From contig CAMYCE010000088.1 of NCBI GenBank assembly GCA_947254205.1, positions 1-9,272 of the forward strand: a stretch of 9,272 bases of DNA, written 5' to 3'. This document shows positions 1-5,681 of the stretch, one piece after another. Source of the DNA: an uncultured Prevotellaceae bacterium. Its GTDB lineage: Bacteria > Bacteroidota > Bacteroidia > Bacteroidales > Muribaculaceae. Numbering within the stretch: the stretch's first letter is position 1; the number at the start of each line of letters is the position of its first letter. The translations under genes were made by a program, and so were the position numbers. The notes below the pieces were generated by a model. It was not told the origin of the DNA and made no database searches. It worked only from the letters and a program-made list of their open reading frames with translations.

Positions 1-99
1 TATGAAACAAATTTTCCAAAACAAAAGAATGATTGGTCCATTGCAGTGTCACTTTAAAAAAAATATGCGCCAAATGGGGATTTAGTAAAAAAAAAACTA

Positions 100-107
100 T
101 AATTTTG
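100..107 (+). promoter_or_regulatory. Bacteroidota -7 promoter box for the LRR gene
   Basis: TAATTTTG is a perfect match to the TAnnTTTG -7 consensus of the Bacteroidota primary sigma factor and lies 38 bases before the ATG at 146. No convincing -33 TTTG element is present at the usual spacing. The box overlaps a 16-bp perfect palindrome (101-116), so it may be controlled by a bound regulator. Confidence 0.5.
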
Positions 108-116
108 CGCAAAATT
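101..116. promoter_or_regulatory. 16-bp perfect palindrome overlapping the -7 box
   Basis: AATTTTGCGCAAAATT is identical to its reverse complement and shares seven bases with the -7 box at 100-107. A second palindrome, CAAAATTTTG (110-119), overlaps its right half. A symmetric site here would suit a dimeric repressor, but AT-rich palindromes also arise by chance and no regulator is known from the window. Confidence 0.3.
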
Positions 117-145
117 TTGTATCTAAATTAAAATTGTATTTAAAA

Positions 146-1390
146 ATGAAAAACATTAACCTCCTTGTTGCAGCAGTGCTGTGTGCCTTTATCTCACCAT
201 CGATGATGGCACAAAGTGAAAAAGAGCCCATAGCCATTGATGAGGCTCACTTTCCCGACCCCATCTTTCGCCAAGTGGTGCTCGACCGTTATGACACCAA
301 CAAAAACAAAATGCTTGATTGGAGCGAGCGCGAAAATGAACAAACAATTGTGCTTGACAACATGGGCATTGAAGATCTCACGGGCATTGAGCATTTTGGA
401 AACTTGCTCAAGCGACTCGAAGTGTATGGCAACAAACTCAAAACCATCGACTTGAGTTTTGTGAAATATCCTGAAATTTTCGCTTACTTTGACTGCTCGG
501 ACAATCCTCTGACTACGCTCGATGTGAGCCGTTTCAAATCTCTTGGCCATTTAAACTGCAACTCAACCAACATCACATCAATCAAGTTTCCCGATGAGCC
601 CCACTATCTCACGGTTTTGAATTGCATTGAGTCGAAACTCAAAACTATTGACTTGAGCACTGCAAAATACATGAAAATGGTGTGCTTGCGAAACAATGAG
701 TTGACCTCGATAACTATGCCCGAAAGCTCATTGCTCTTTGACTTGAATATCAGCAACAATCGACTGGTGAATCTCGACTTGAAAAACAACGACAAATTGC
801 CACAAAAAGACTTTGAAAACAGGTTTAATGGTCGTCGCATCAAGATGCAACGTGCTGCATGGAAAGATGAAAAAGGCGAACCCATCTATTTTGTGCGTCT
901 TGAAAAAGTGGCCGATGAGCCCAATGTGCTCACCCTCGATGAGATGTTTGCCGATGCCAATTTTGACTACACCAAAGTCACCCACTGGCTCGCCGGTGGC
1001 GTGGTGAAAGATGCCAACGATGACCCACGCTTCAAGGGCAAGGTGCTGGTGGTGAAAAAGAATGCCGACGATAGCGAAGCCGCCATTGAATCGGGCACAG
1101 GAAAGAGTACGCGGCACTATGTGCGCTATCACTATCCCAACGGTCGCTTTGACTATGCCCCCGCCATGAGCATTCACAACCAGTCGGCATTCTACATTTA
1201 TTGGGATCCCAGCGAGGCCGAAGACCCTATTGTGACCGGTGTTACCGACATGACTGCACAGCAAAACATCACAGGGGTGACCTATTACAATCTTGCAGGA
1301 GCCAAACTTGCCACTCCCCAACAGGGCGTGAACATTGTGGTGACCCACTATAGCGACGGGTCGACCACAGCCGTGAAGAAGGCTTTCTGA
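146..1390 (+). CDS. Secreted leucine-rich-repeat protein with EF-hand-like loop and C-terminal sorting-like tail
   Basis: I start this 414-residue protein at the ATG at 146. A TTG twelve bases upstream is in frame but only adds MYLK before a normal signal peptide. Residues 1-22 are a Sec signal peptide ending MMA-Q. Residues 32-49 match the 'INE..FPD..FR..VL' lead-in seen before LRRs in Bacteroidota and Firmicutes surface proteins. D50-E61 (DTNKNKMLDWSE) has acidic or Asn ligands at the EF-hand loop positions 1, 3, 5, 9 and 12. Residues about 68-210 hold LRR units of the 'L..LD(C/V)S.N.LT.LDLS' kind. A middle region of about 130 residues is unrecognised. The end (about 380-414, YNLAGAKL...GVNIVVTHYSDGST) resembles short T9SS-type C-terminal tails common in Muribaculaceae and Prevotella. 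The role is probably surface or extracellular ligand binding; the ligand is unknown. The gene is monocistronic: promoter at 100, terminator at 1440. Confidence 0.8.
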   Translation: MKNINLLVAAVLCAFISPSMMAQSEKEPIAIDEAHFPDPIFRQVVLDRYDTNKNKMLDWSERENEQTIVLDNMGIEDLTGIEHFGNLLKRLEVYGNKLKTIDLSFVKYPEIFAYFDCSDNPLTTLDVSRFKSLGHLNCNSTNITSIKFPDEPHYLTVLNCIESKLKTIDLSTAKYMKMVCLRNNELTSITMPESSLLFDLNISNNRLVNLDLKNNDKLPQKDFENRFNGRRIKMQRAAWKDEKGEPIYFVRLEKVADEPNVLTLDEMFADANFDYTKVTHWLAGGVVKDANDDPRFKGKVLVVKKNADDSEAAIESGTGKSTRHYVRYHYPNGRFDYAPAMSIHNQSAFYIYWDPSEAEDPIVTGVTDMTAQQNITGVTYYNLAGAKLATPQQGVNIVVTHYSDGSTTAVKKAF

Positions 1391-1405
1391 GTGCGACAGT
1401 GCGGC

Positions 1406-1421
1406 CACACCCCGCGGTGTG
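1406..1421 (+). other. Small GC hairpin after the LRR gene
   Basis: CACACC (1406-1411) and GGTGTG (1416-1421) form a 6-bp stem around CCGC. No T-run follows. It sits just ahead of the real terminator and may merely stabilise the 3' end. Confidence 0.25.
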
Positions 1422-1439
1422 TGCCACGATGAAATCAAC

Positions 1440-1495
1440 CTCTCGCTCAATATCGGCATGAAGCATCGTGCTAATATTGAGCGAGGGTCGTTTTT
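1440..1495 (+). terminator. Intrinsic terminator of the LRR gene
   Basis: CTCGCTCAATAT (1442-1453) and ATATTGAGCGAG (1474-1485) form a perfect 12-bp stem, extendable by a U-G and a C-G pair. The 20-nt loop is followed closely by TTTTT (1491-1495). It separates the LRR gene from the FKBP cluster. Confidence 0.8.
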
Positions 1496-1561
1496 GATAG
1501 ATGAAAAGCCGGTTTTAAACTTTTTTATTCAAAATATAGCTCCCATAACTATAAATAGCTT

Positions 1562-1569
1562 TAACTTTG
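1562..1569 (+). promoter_or_regulatory. Bacteroidota -7 promoter box for the FKBP cluster
   Basis: TAACTTTG matches TAnnTTTG perfectly, 46 bases before the ATG at 1616 and just after the terminator of the previous gene. The same octamer precedes the ABC ATPase gene at 5647. No clear -33 TTTG is seen. Confidence 0.6.
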
Positions 1570-1615
1570 CAGGAAAATTCAAAAAGCATTTAATCGCATA
1601 TCAACGATAACAACT

Positions 1616-2200
1616 ATGGATAAATTAAGCTATGCATTGGGCCTGAGCATGGGCCAAAATTTTAAAGGTAGCGGTGTGGCAAGTCTCAATGCCGAAGATT
1701 TTGCCGACGCATTGCGCGCCGTGTATGACAACACCGAGAAAAAAATGACCTTTGATGAGGCTAAGCAGGTGGTAAACGACTATTTCACTGCCCTTCAAGA
1801 CTCGGTTGCCGAGGTGAATGCCAAGGCCGGCAAGGAATTTCTTGAGCAAAATGCCAAAGCTCCCGGCGTGCAAGTCACCGAGAGCGGATTGCAATACTTG
1901 GTGGTGAAAGAAGGCACCGGTGCCAAGCCCGGCCCCAACGACATGGTGACGGTGCATTACACCGGTCGCTTAATCGACGGCACTGTGTTTGACAGCTCGG
2001 AAGAGCGTGGCGAGCCTGCCACCTTTGCCGTGGGACAAGTGATTGCCGGCTGGGTCGAAGGCTTGCAAATGATGCAAGAGGGTGCCGCTTGGCGACTGTT
2101 CATTCCCAGCGAGCTTGCCTATGGCAGCCATGGCACCGGCCCCATTCAGCCCAACTCGGCTCTCATCTTCGACGTGCAACTCATCAAGGTGGGCAAGTAA
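1616..2200 (+). CDS. Cytoplasmic FKBP-type peptidyl-prolyl isomerase (Mip/FKBP22 class)
   Basis: This 194-residue protein should catalyse cis-trans isomerisation of Xaa-Pro bonds and act as a folding helper. It has no signal peptide, so it should be cytoplasmic. Residues about 4-57 (SYALGLSMGQNF onward) are one FKBP_N motif, the dimerisation part of Mip/FkpA/FKBP22 proteins. A helical linker leads to FKBP_C at about 85-193. By alignment with the known FKBP12 pocket, all key positions are kept: Y115, F125, D126, F137, V142, I143, W146, Y169, I177 and F185. Only this copy in the cluster keeps the pocket Trp. The ATG at 1616 starts directly at the conserved MDKLSYALG. It is first in the five-gene family block and 43 bases ahead of the next member. 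A cytoplasmic FKBP beside envelope paralogues fits family expansion by local duplication. Function is secure at family level; its clients are unknown. Confidence 0.95.
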   Translation: MDKLSYALGLSMGQNFKGSGVASLNAEDFADALRAVYDNTEKKMTFDEAKQVVNDYFTALQDSVAEVNAKAGKEFLEQNAKAPGVQVTESGLQYLVVKEGTGAKPGPNDMVTVHYTGRLIDGTVFDSSEERGEPATFAVGQVIAGWVEGLQMMQEGAAWRLFIPSELAYGSHGTGPIQPNSALIFDVQLIKVGK

Positions 2201-2243
2201 CTCTCTCTTATACCTAAGAATTTTTTAAACATCAGCTATAACA

Positions 2244-3101
2244 ATGAAGAAATTGGTTTATATCGCACTTGCCGCTTCGCTCATGATGGGTGCCGCAAGT
2301 TGCAACAAGAAGGGTGGTGGCGTTAGCCCCCTTGAAGATTCAATCAGCACTGCTTTTGGCGAAGGTTGGGGCATCATGTTGGCTCAACAATTTCAAGAAG
2401 GCGGAGAAAAAATCGACAAAGAAGCCTTTGTCATAGGCTTTGAAAAGGCTTTGATGAGCGACACCACTGCCAAGGGCAGGGGCTATCAATATGGCTACGG
2501 TGCAGCCATGCAGTTGTTGCAAAACATTCAAGGCATGGAAAGTCAGGGCATTCACGTTGACCGTGCCATCTTGCTGAAGGCTTTCAGGAAAGCTTTTGGC
2601 GATAAAGCTCCCATGAATGATGCCAAGATGATGCAGTTGCAACAACGCTTGCAATCGTTGATGATGAAGGCGCAACAAGAGGCTCAAAAAACAAAAATCG
2701 CGGCCAACAAGAAATTTATGCAAGAGCAAAAGGCCAAGGATAAAGACCTTGTTGAAACCAAGAGTGGCATTCTCTACAAAATTGAGAAAAAAGGCAATGG
2801 CAAAAACTATAAAAAGGGCGACTGCGTGCTCACAAAATATGTGGGCAAGCACACCGATGGCTCAGTGTTTGACAAGTCGGACAAGGCAGTGCCCTTTGTG
2901 ATTGACGACACTCAACTCATCAAGGGTTTTGTTGAAATCATGCAACTCATGAGCCCCGGCACCAAGGCCCACGTGATTATTCCCAGTGAGCTTGCCTATG
3001 GCGAGCGTGGCAATCAAGGCATTGCCCCCAACGAGGTGCTTGTGTTTGACATCGAGACCGGCGAACTCACTGCGAAACCTCAAATGCCCGAAATGCGCTG
3101 A
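2244..3101 (+). CDS. FKBP-type peptidyl-prolyl isomerase lipoprotein with duplicated N-terminal region
   Basis: Residues 1-20 are a lipoprotein signal peptide with C20 as the lipidated cysteine (GAAS-C). The residues after it (NKKGGG) are not acidic, so a periplasm-facing lipoprotein is more likely than a surface one (inference). Two tandem copies of the FKBP_N-type pattern can be read: about 33-75 (SISTAFGEGWG ... FEKAL) and about 81-125 (YQYGYGAAMQLL ... FRKAF). A charged helical linker (about 128-178) leads to FKBP_C at about 180-273. Pocket residues kept are Y199, F209, D210, F218, L225, I226, Y252, I260 and F268; the FKBP12 Trp59 position is F229. The layout resembles E. coli FkpA, a periplasmic chaperone and isomerase, but with an extra N-terminal copy. 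The 43-base upstream gap shows no promoter, so it is probably co-transcribed with the cytoplasmic FKBP. The hairpin terminator at 3168 follows. Confidence 0.93.
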   Translation: MKKLVYIALAASLMMGAASCNKKGGGVSPLEDSISTAFGEGWGIMLAQQFQEGGEKIDKEAFVIGFEKALMSDTTAKGRGYQYGYGAAMQLLQNIQGMESQGIHVDRAILLKAFRKAFGDKAPMNDAKMMQLQQRLQSLMMKAQQEAQKTKIAANKKFMQEQKAKDKDLVETKSGILYKIEKKGNGKNYKKGDCVLTKYVGKHTDGSVFDKSDKAVPFVIDDTQLIKGFVEIMQLMSPGTKAHVIIPSELAYGERGNQGIAPNEVLVFDIETGELTAKPQMPEMR

Positions 3102-3167
3102 AATGAATGAGAACGGCGATGCAATGATGCGCCGAAAACTCACTAAGAGATAAAAAAAGAGAGCATG

Positions 3168-3210
3168 AATCTTCCTTTCCGGCCTTGTGATAACGGACAG
3201 GAAGATTTTT
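3168..3210 (+). terminator. Hairpin terminator inside the FKBP cluster
   Basis: AATCTTCCT (3168-3176) pairs perfectly with AGGAAGATT (3199-3207). After a one-base mismatch on each side, TCCG (3178-3181) pairs with CGGA (3194-3197) around a 12-nt loop. The stem runs into TTTTT (3206-3210). It lies between the second and third FKBP genes and occupies the upstream extension of the third gene's reading frame, which argues for the downstream start there. It may be partial, allowing some read-through, because I see no strong promoter before the next gene. Confidence 0.7.
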
Positions 3211-3239
3211 GCTTCTTAGCAAAACAATATCAAGAAATA

Positions 3240-3758
3240 ATGATGAAAAAAACAATGATAGCATTGATGGCCTGCGGGCTGTTGCTTGCCACGGCTTGTG
3301 GGGGCAAAAACAGCGATGGCAACATTGATGCGCAAACTCAGGCCGAGCTCGACAAGCAACTGGCTGGCATGGCCACCTATGAGAGCGAAGGCAAGGACTA
3401 TGTGGCACAGCAACTCAAGGCCGACACAGCGCTCAAGACCACAAAGTCGGGGCTCGTCTACAAGTTCACTGCCACAGGTAGTGGCGACACGTTTAAAGAA
3501 ACCGATGAGGTGAAGGTGATCTACACGGGCATGCATGTTGATGGCTCGGTGTTTGACTCCAGCCGTGGCGAGGCAGTGAATTTCCCCGTCATGGCAGTGG
3601 TGCCGGGCTTCAGGGAGATGTTGCTCATGATGCGCCCGGGGGCCAAGGCACGTTGTATCATTCCGGGCAATTTGGCCTATGGCGAGCGAGGCAACCAAGG
3701 CATTGCCCCCAACGAAACCCTCGAGTTTGACATCGAAACCGTGGGCCTTGCCAAGTAA
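3240..3758 (+). CDS. Short FKBP-type peptidyl-prolyl isomerase lipoprotein, catalytic domain only
   Basis: I start at the tandem ATGs at 3240/3243 (172 or 171 residues). An in-frame ATG at 3165 would put 25 non-signal residues before a clear lipoprotein signal peptide and would overlap a terminator hairpin. The lipobox is LATA-C with C20 lipidated. About 40 residues of linker follow, then an FKBP_C domain (about 75-170) with no FKBP_N region. Pocket positions kept are Y95, F105, D106, F115, V120, Y147, I155 and F163; the FKBP12 Ile56 position is V121 and the Trp59 position is F124. The loop LAYGERGNQGIAPNE is identical in protein to that of the gene before it and nearly so in DNA. It is predicted to be a membrane-anchored, probably monomeric isomerase of the envelope. 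A weak -7-like GATTTTTG at 3204 lies within the terminator; no better promoter is visible. Confidence 0.92.
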   Translation: MMKKTMIALMACGLLLATACGGKNSDGNIDAQTQAELDKQLAGMATYESEGKDYVAQQLKADTALKTTKSGLVYKFTATGSGDTFKETDEVKVIYTGMHVDGSVFDSSRGEAVNFPVMAVVPGFREMLLMMRPGAKARCIIPGNLAYGERGNQGIAPNETLEFDIETVGLAK

Positions 3759-3780
3759 ATGACTTTATGGATTTTCTCGG

Positions 3781-3835
3781 TTGATATGTGAATGATGCAT
3801 CGCCTCTACACAAGGCGCGACCAACCGGATATCAA
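3781..3835 (+). other. Nested inverted repeats between FKBP genes
   Basis: TTGATAT (3781-3787) pairs with ATATCAA (3829-3835), enclosing CGCCT (3801-3805) and AGGCG (3813-3817). A competing pairing of CGGTTG (3778-3783) with CAACCG (3822-3827) is also possible. There is no T-run, so it is not a standard terminator. It may affect mRNA stability or processing between the third and fourth FKBP genes. Confidence 0.25.
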
Positions 3836-3877
3836 TAAACACAAGACTATTAACTCAATTAATTTTAAAGAATAAAG

Positions 3878-4441
3878 ATGAAAAAAGTATTTTATTTTGT
3901 GGCAGTGGCAGTGGCCACTTTGAGCATGGCAAGCTGTGGTGGCAAAAGCGCAAGTGTTGAAAAAAATCCTAAAGCCACCGCTATCGACGACTCAATAAGC
4001 TCTCTTTTTGGCGAGGGCATGGGCAAGCAATTGTCGATGCAAATCAACGACAGCACCAACAAGGATAAGAAATTTGACAAGCAGGCTTTTCTCGATGGCT
4101 TGCAAGTGGTGCTTGCCTGCGATACCTCCTCTCAAAAACGAAGCTACATGATGGGCTTGAGTCAGGGCTTGCAAATGCAACAGCAAACGGCCGCGCTTGA
4201 ACAAATGTATGGCATCAACTTCGACAAAAAAGCGTATTTCGACACCTTTGAAAAGGCTCTTAGCAGCACAGCAACCGAAGCCGAGCTCAATGCACTCGAT
4301 GCCCGCTTGCAAAAACTCATGCAAGAGGCAATTGTCAAGAGTGGCAAGGGCACTTCGATTGTTCCTCAAGGTGGAGCTCCGGCAACCGACACTGCAAAAA
4401 AGGAGGCTCAACAAGATTCAAAAAAAACAATAAAACGCTAA
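3878..4441 (+). CDS. FKBP_N-only lipoprotein lacking the isomerase domain
   Basis: This 187-residue protein has a lipoprotein signal peptide with C20 lipidated (MAS-C). Two FKBP_N-type repeats follow at about 39-83 (SISSLFGEGMG ... LQVVLACDTSS) and 89-135 (SYMMGLSQGLQ ... FEKALSS). They match the equivalent part of the lipoprotein isomerase at 2244 in order, spacing and motif. Instead of a linker and FKBP_C domain, the chain ends in a low-complexity tail rich in Lys, Gln, Ala and Thr. None of the isomerase pocket motifs (HYTG, FDxS, LAYG) occur. I see no remains of a catalytic domain before the next gene, which starts 7 bp after the stop, so this looks like a maintained short form rather than a fresh frameshift. 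It probably forms dimers with itself or with neighbouring FKBP proteins at the membrane (inference). An imperfect -7 box, TAATTTTA (3860-3867), lies just upstream. Confidence 0.88.
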   Translation: MKKVFYFVAVAVATLSMASCGGKSASVEKNPKATAIDDSISSLFGEGMGKQLSMQINDSTNKDKKFDKQAFLDGLQVVLACDTSSQKRSYMMGLSQGLQMQQQTAALEQMYGINFDKKAYFDTFEKALSSTATEAELNALDARLQKLMQEAIVKSGKGTSIVPQGGAPATDTAKKEAQQDSKKTIKR

Positions 4442-4448
4442 AGTTGCA

Positions 4449-5408
4449 ATGAAAAAAATAATGTTATCGCTCCTGCTCTTGGCAGGGGTGTCGAGCCATC
4501 AGGCCGGTGCCATGACCGATGCTCAACTCAAGGCTCAACAAGACTCGCTGAGCATGGCTGTGGGCAAAATCTATGCCGCAAGCCTCAACAAGATGTATGC
4601 CCAAAATCCCAAAGCAAGTAAGGCCGATTTTTTGGAATCGTTTGACTTGCTCATGAAGGCCGACACCACGCGCAAGAGCTATATGGAGGGCTTTGAGGTG
4701 GCTCTCAACCTCTACAACCAAATCAAGCAAACCAAGGCCCAGAGTGGCATTGAGTTGAACCGCGATGTGATTGTGTCGCAATTTAAGCAATCGCTCAGCG
4801 AGACTATCGTGAGCGACGATGCTTTGGGTGCCATGAGCATGGACGTGCAATCGCGCATGGAGGTGATTGAAAAGGAGTTGACCAATCGGCTCATTGCTCC
4901 CAACGAGAAAGCCGGTGCCGATTATATCGCCAAACTGCTCAAAACCGACAAGAAGTTTAAAAAAGCGGCTTCGGGCCTTGTGTATAAGATTGTGACCCCC
5001 GGTGTGGGTGCTACTTTTGCCGACACGGCAACCGTGAACCTCACCTATGTGGGCAAGCATGTTGATGGCACAATCTTCGACCAAAGCCAAGACACCATTC
5101 CCATGCAACTCAATCGCGTGGTGGCTGGCTTCAAAGAGGCTCTTTGCCTCATGAATCCCGGTTGTGAAATGATTGCCGTGATGCCTGCCAATCTTGCCTA
5201 TGGTGCCAAGGGTGCCGGCAAAGACCGTCGCACCGGCAAATATGCCATTGAGCCGGGCGAAACGCTCGTGTTTGAAATCAAGGCTATTGGCGAACCCGGC
5301 AAAGCGGTTGCGCCAGCCGTTGAGGTGTCGAAGCGCGGCAAAGTGCGTGCCAAAGATGCCTACTACAAGGGCACTGGCCAGTTGCCTCCCAAGGGCAAAA
5401 AGAAATAA
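4449..5408 (+). CDS. Exported FKBP-type isomerase with altered pocket and basic tail
   Basis: This 319-residue protein starts 7 bp after the FKBP_N-only gene, so the two are almost certainly co-translated. Residues 1-21 are a signal peptide ending AGA with no lipobox cysteine, which points to a soluble periplasmic protein. Two diverged FKBP_N-type repeats lie at about 33-77 (DSLSMAVGK ... LLMKADTT) and 78-125 (SYMEGFEVAL ... FKQSL), then a linker and FKBP_C at about 170-275. Kept pocket residues include Y200, F210, D211, Y251 and the Ile and Phe of AIEPGETLVFE. FKBP12 Phe46 is replaced by M219 and Trp59 by F228. The loop after LAYG carries an insert (KGAGKDRRTGKY). About 40 extra residues follow the domain, ending in a Lys-rich tail (PPKGKKK). 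Isomerase activity is plausible but the pocket is the most altered in the cluster. It may work as a complex with the FKBP_N-only lipoprotein (inference). Confidence 0.92.
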   Translation: MKKIMLSLLLLAGVSSHQAGAMTDAQLKAQQDSLSMAVGKIYAASLNKMYAQNPKASKADFLESFDLLMKADTTRKSYMEGFEVALNLYNQIKQTKAQSGIELNRDVIVSQFKQSLSETIVSDDALGAMSMDVQSRMEVIEKELTNRLIAPNEKAGADYIAKLLKTDKKFKKAASGLVYKIVTPGVGATFADTATVNLTYVGKHVDGTIFDQSQDTIPMQLNRVVAGFKEALCLMNPGCEMIAVMPANLAYGAKGAGKDRRTGKYAIEPGETLVFEIKAIGEPGKAVAPAVEVSKRGKVRAKDAYYKGTGQLPPKGKKK

Positions 5409-5446
5409 CCCCCTCACTCTCCTGACATTCTTACGGAATTTTAAGA

Positions 5447-5530
5447 AAATCAACGAATTAAACGAAGTTGACGAATAGACAAGTGCCTCAATCCCACAGC
5501 CTTGTAACCTTCGTTTAATTCGTTTGATTT
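5447..5530. repeat. Long inverted repeat built of 9-nt units
   Basis: ACGAATTAAACGAAG (5453-5467) pairs perfectly with CTTCGTTTAATTCGT (5509-5523). After one bulged base (5524) the pairing continues with AAATCA (5447-5452) and TGATTT (5525-5530), for 21 pairs around a 41-nt loop. In the left arm ACGAA recurs every 9 bases at 5453, 5462 and 5471. In the right arm TTCGT at 5510 and 5519, then TTTGT at 5528, keep the same period. The stem is AT-rich and not followed by a clean T-run, so it is an atypical terminator at best. It may be a dispersed intergenic repeat or a short palindromic element. It lies 38 bp after the last FKBP gene. Confidence 0.65.
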
Positions 5531-5646
5531 GTTGACTTTTCTTTATAAATCTGTGAACTCTGTGGAATGCCGTCTTCTCTCCTACCCAAAGCCCCCCCCG
5601 TGAAATAATTTGAATGGGAAAAAGAGTGGAAATGCCAATAAATTTT

Positions 5647-5654
5647 TAACTTTG
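5647..5654 (+). promoter_or_regulatory. Bacteroidota -7 promoter box for the LolD-like gene
   Basis: TAACTTTG is a perfect TAnnTTTG match 28 bases before the ATG at 5682 and is identical to the box at 1562. Upstream DNA (5580-5640) holds a C8 run at 5592-5599 and no clear -33 TTTG at normal spacing. Confidence 0.6.
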
Positions 5655-5681
5655 TGGAAGTAAGAATTATTACACCCGCAC

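Noticed and set aside
728..1459. 243-codon antisense frame within the LRR gene
   Set aside because: It overlaps a supported secreted protein and reads as low-information His/Val/Gly-rich sequence.
1419..1610. 63-codon frame between the LRR and FKBP genes
   Set aside because: It runs through the terminator hairpin and the promoter box and has no protein-like features.
3165..3239. Upstream ATG extending the short FKBP lipoprotein by 25 residues
   Set aside because: It would bury the lipoprotein signal peptide and lies in a terminator hairpin; the ATG pair at 3240/3243 gives a normal lipoprotein.
4464..5453. 329-codon open frame on the - strand opposite the exported FKBP gene
   Set aside because: It is the shadow of a clear FKBP gene, rich in His, Leu and Gly, with no family motif.
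5447..5530. The long inverted repeat as a simple intrinsic terminator or insertion-sequence end
   Set aside because: The stem is AT-rich with a 41-nt loop and no immediate T-run, and no transposase or target-site duplication is visible; it is kept as a repeat of unknown role.
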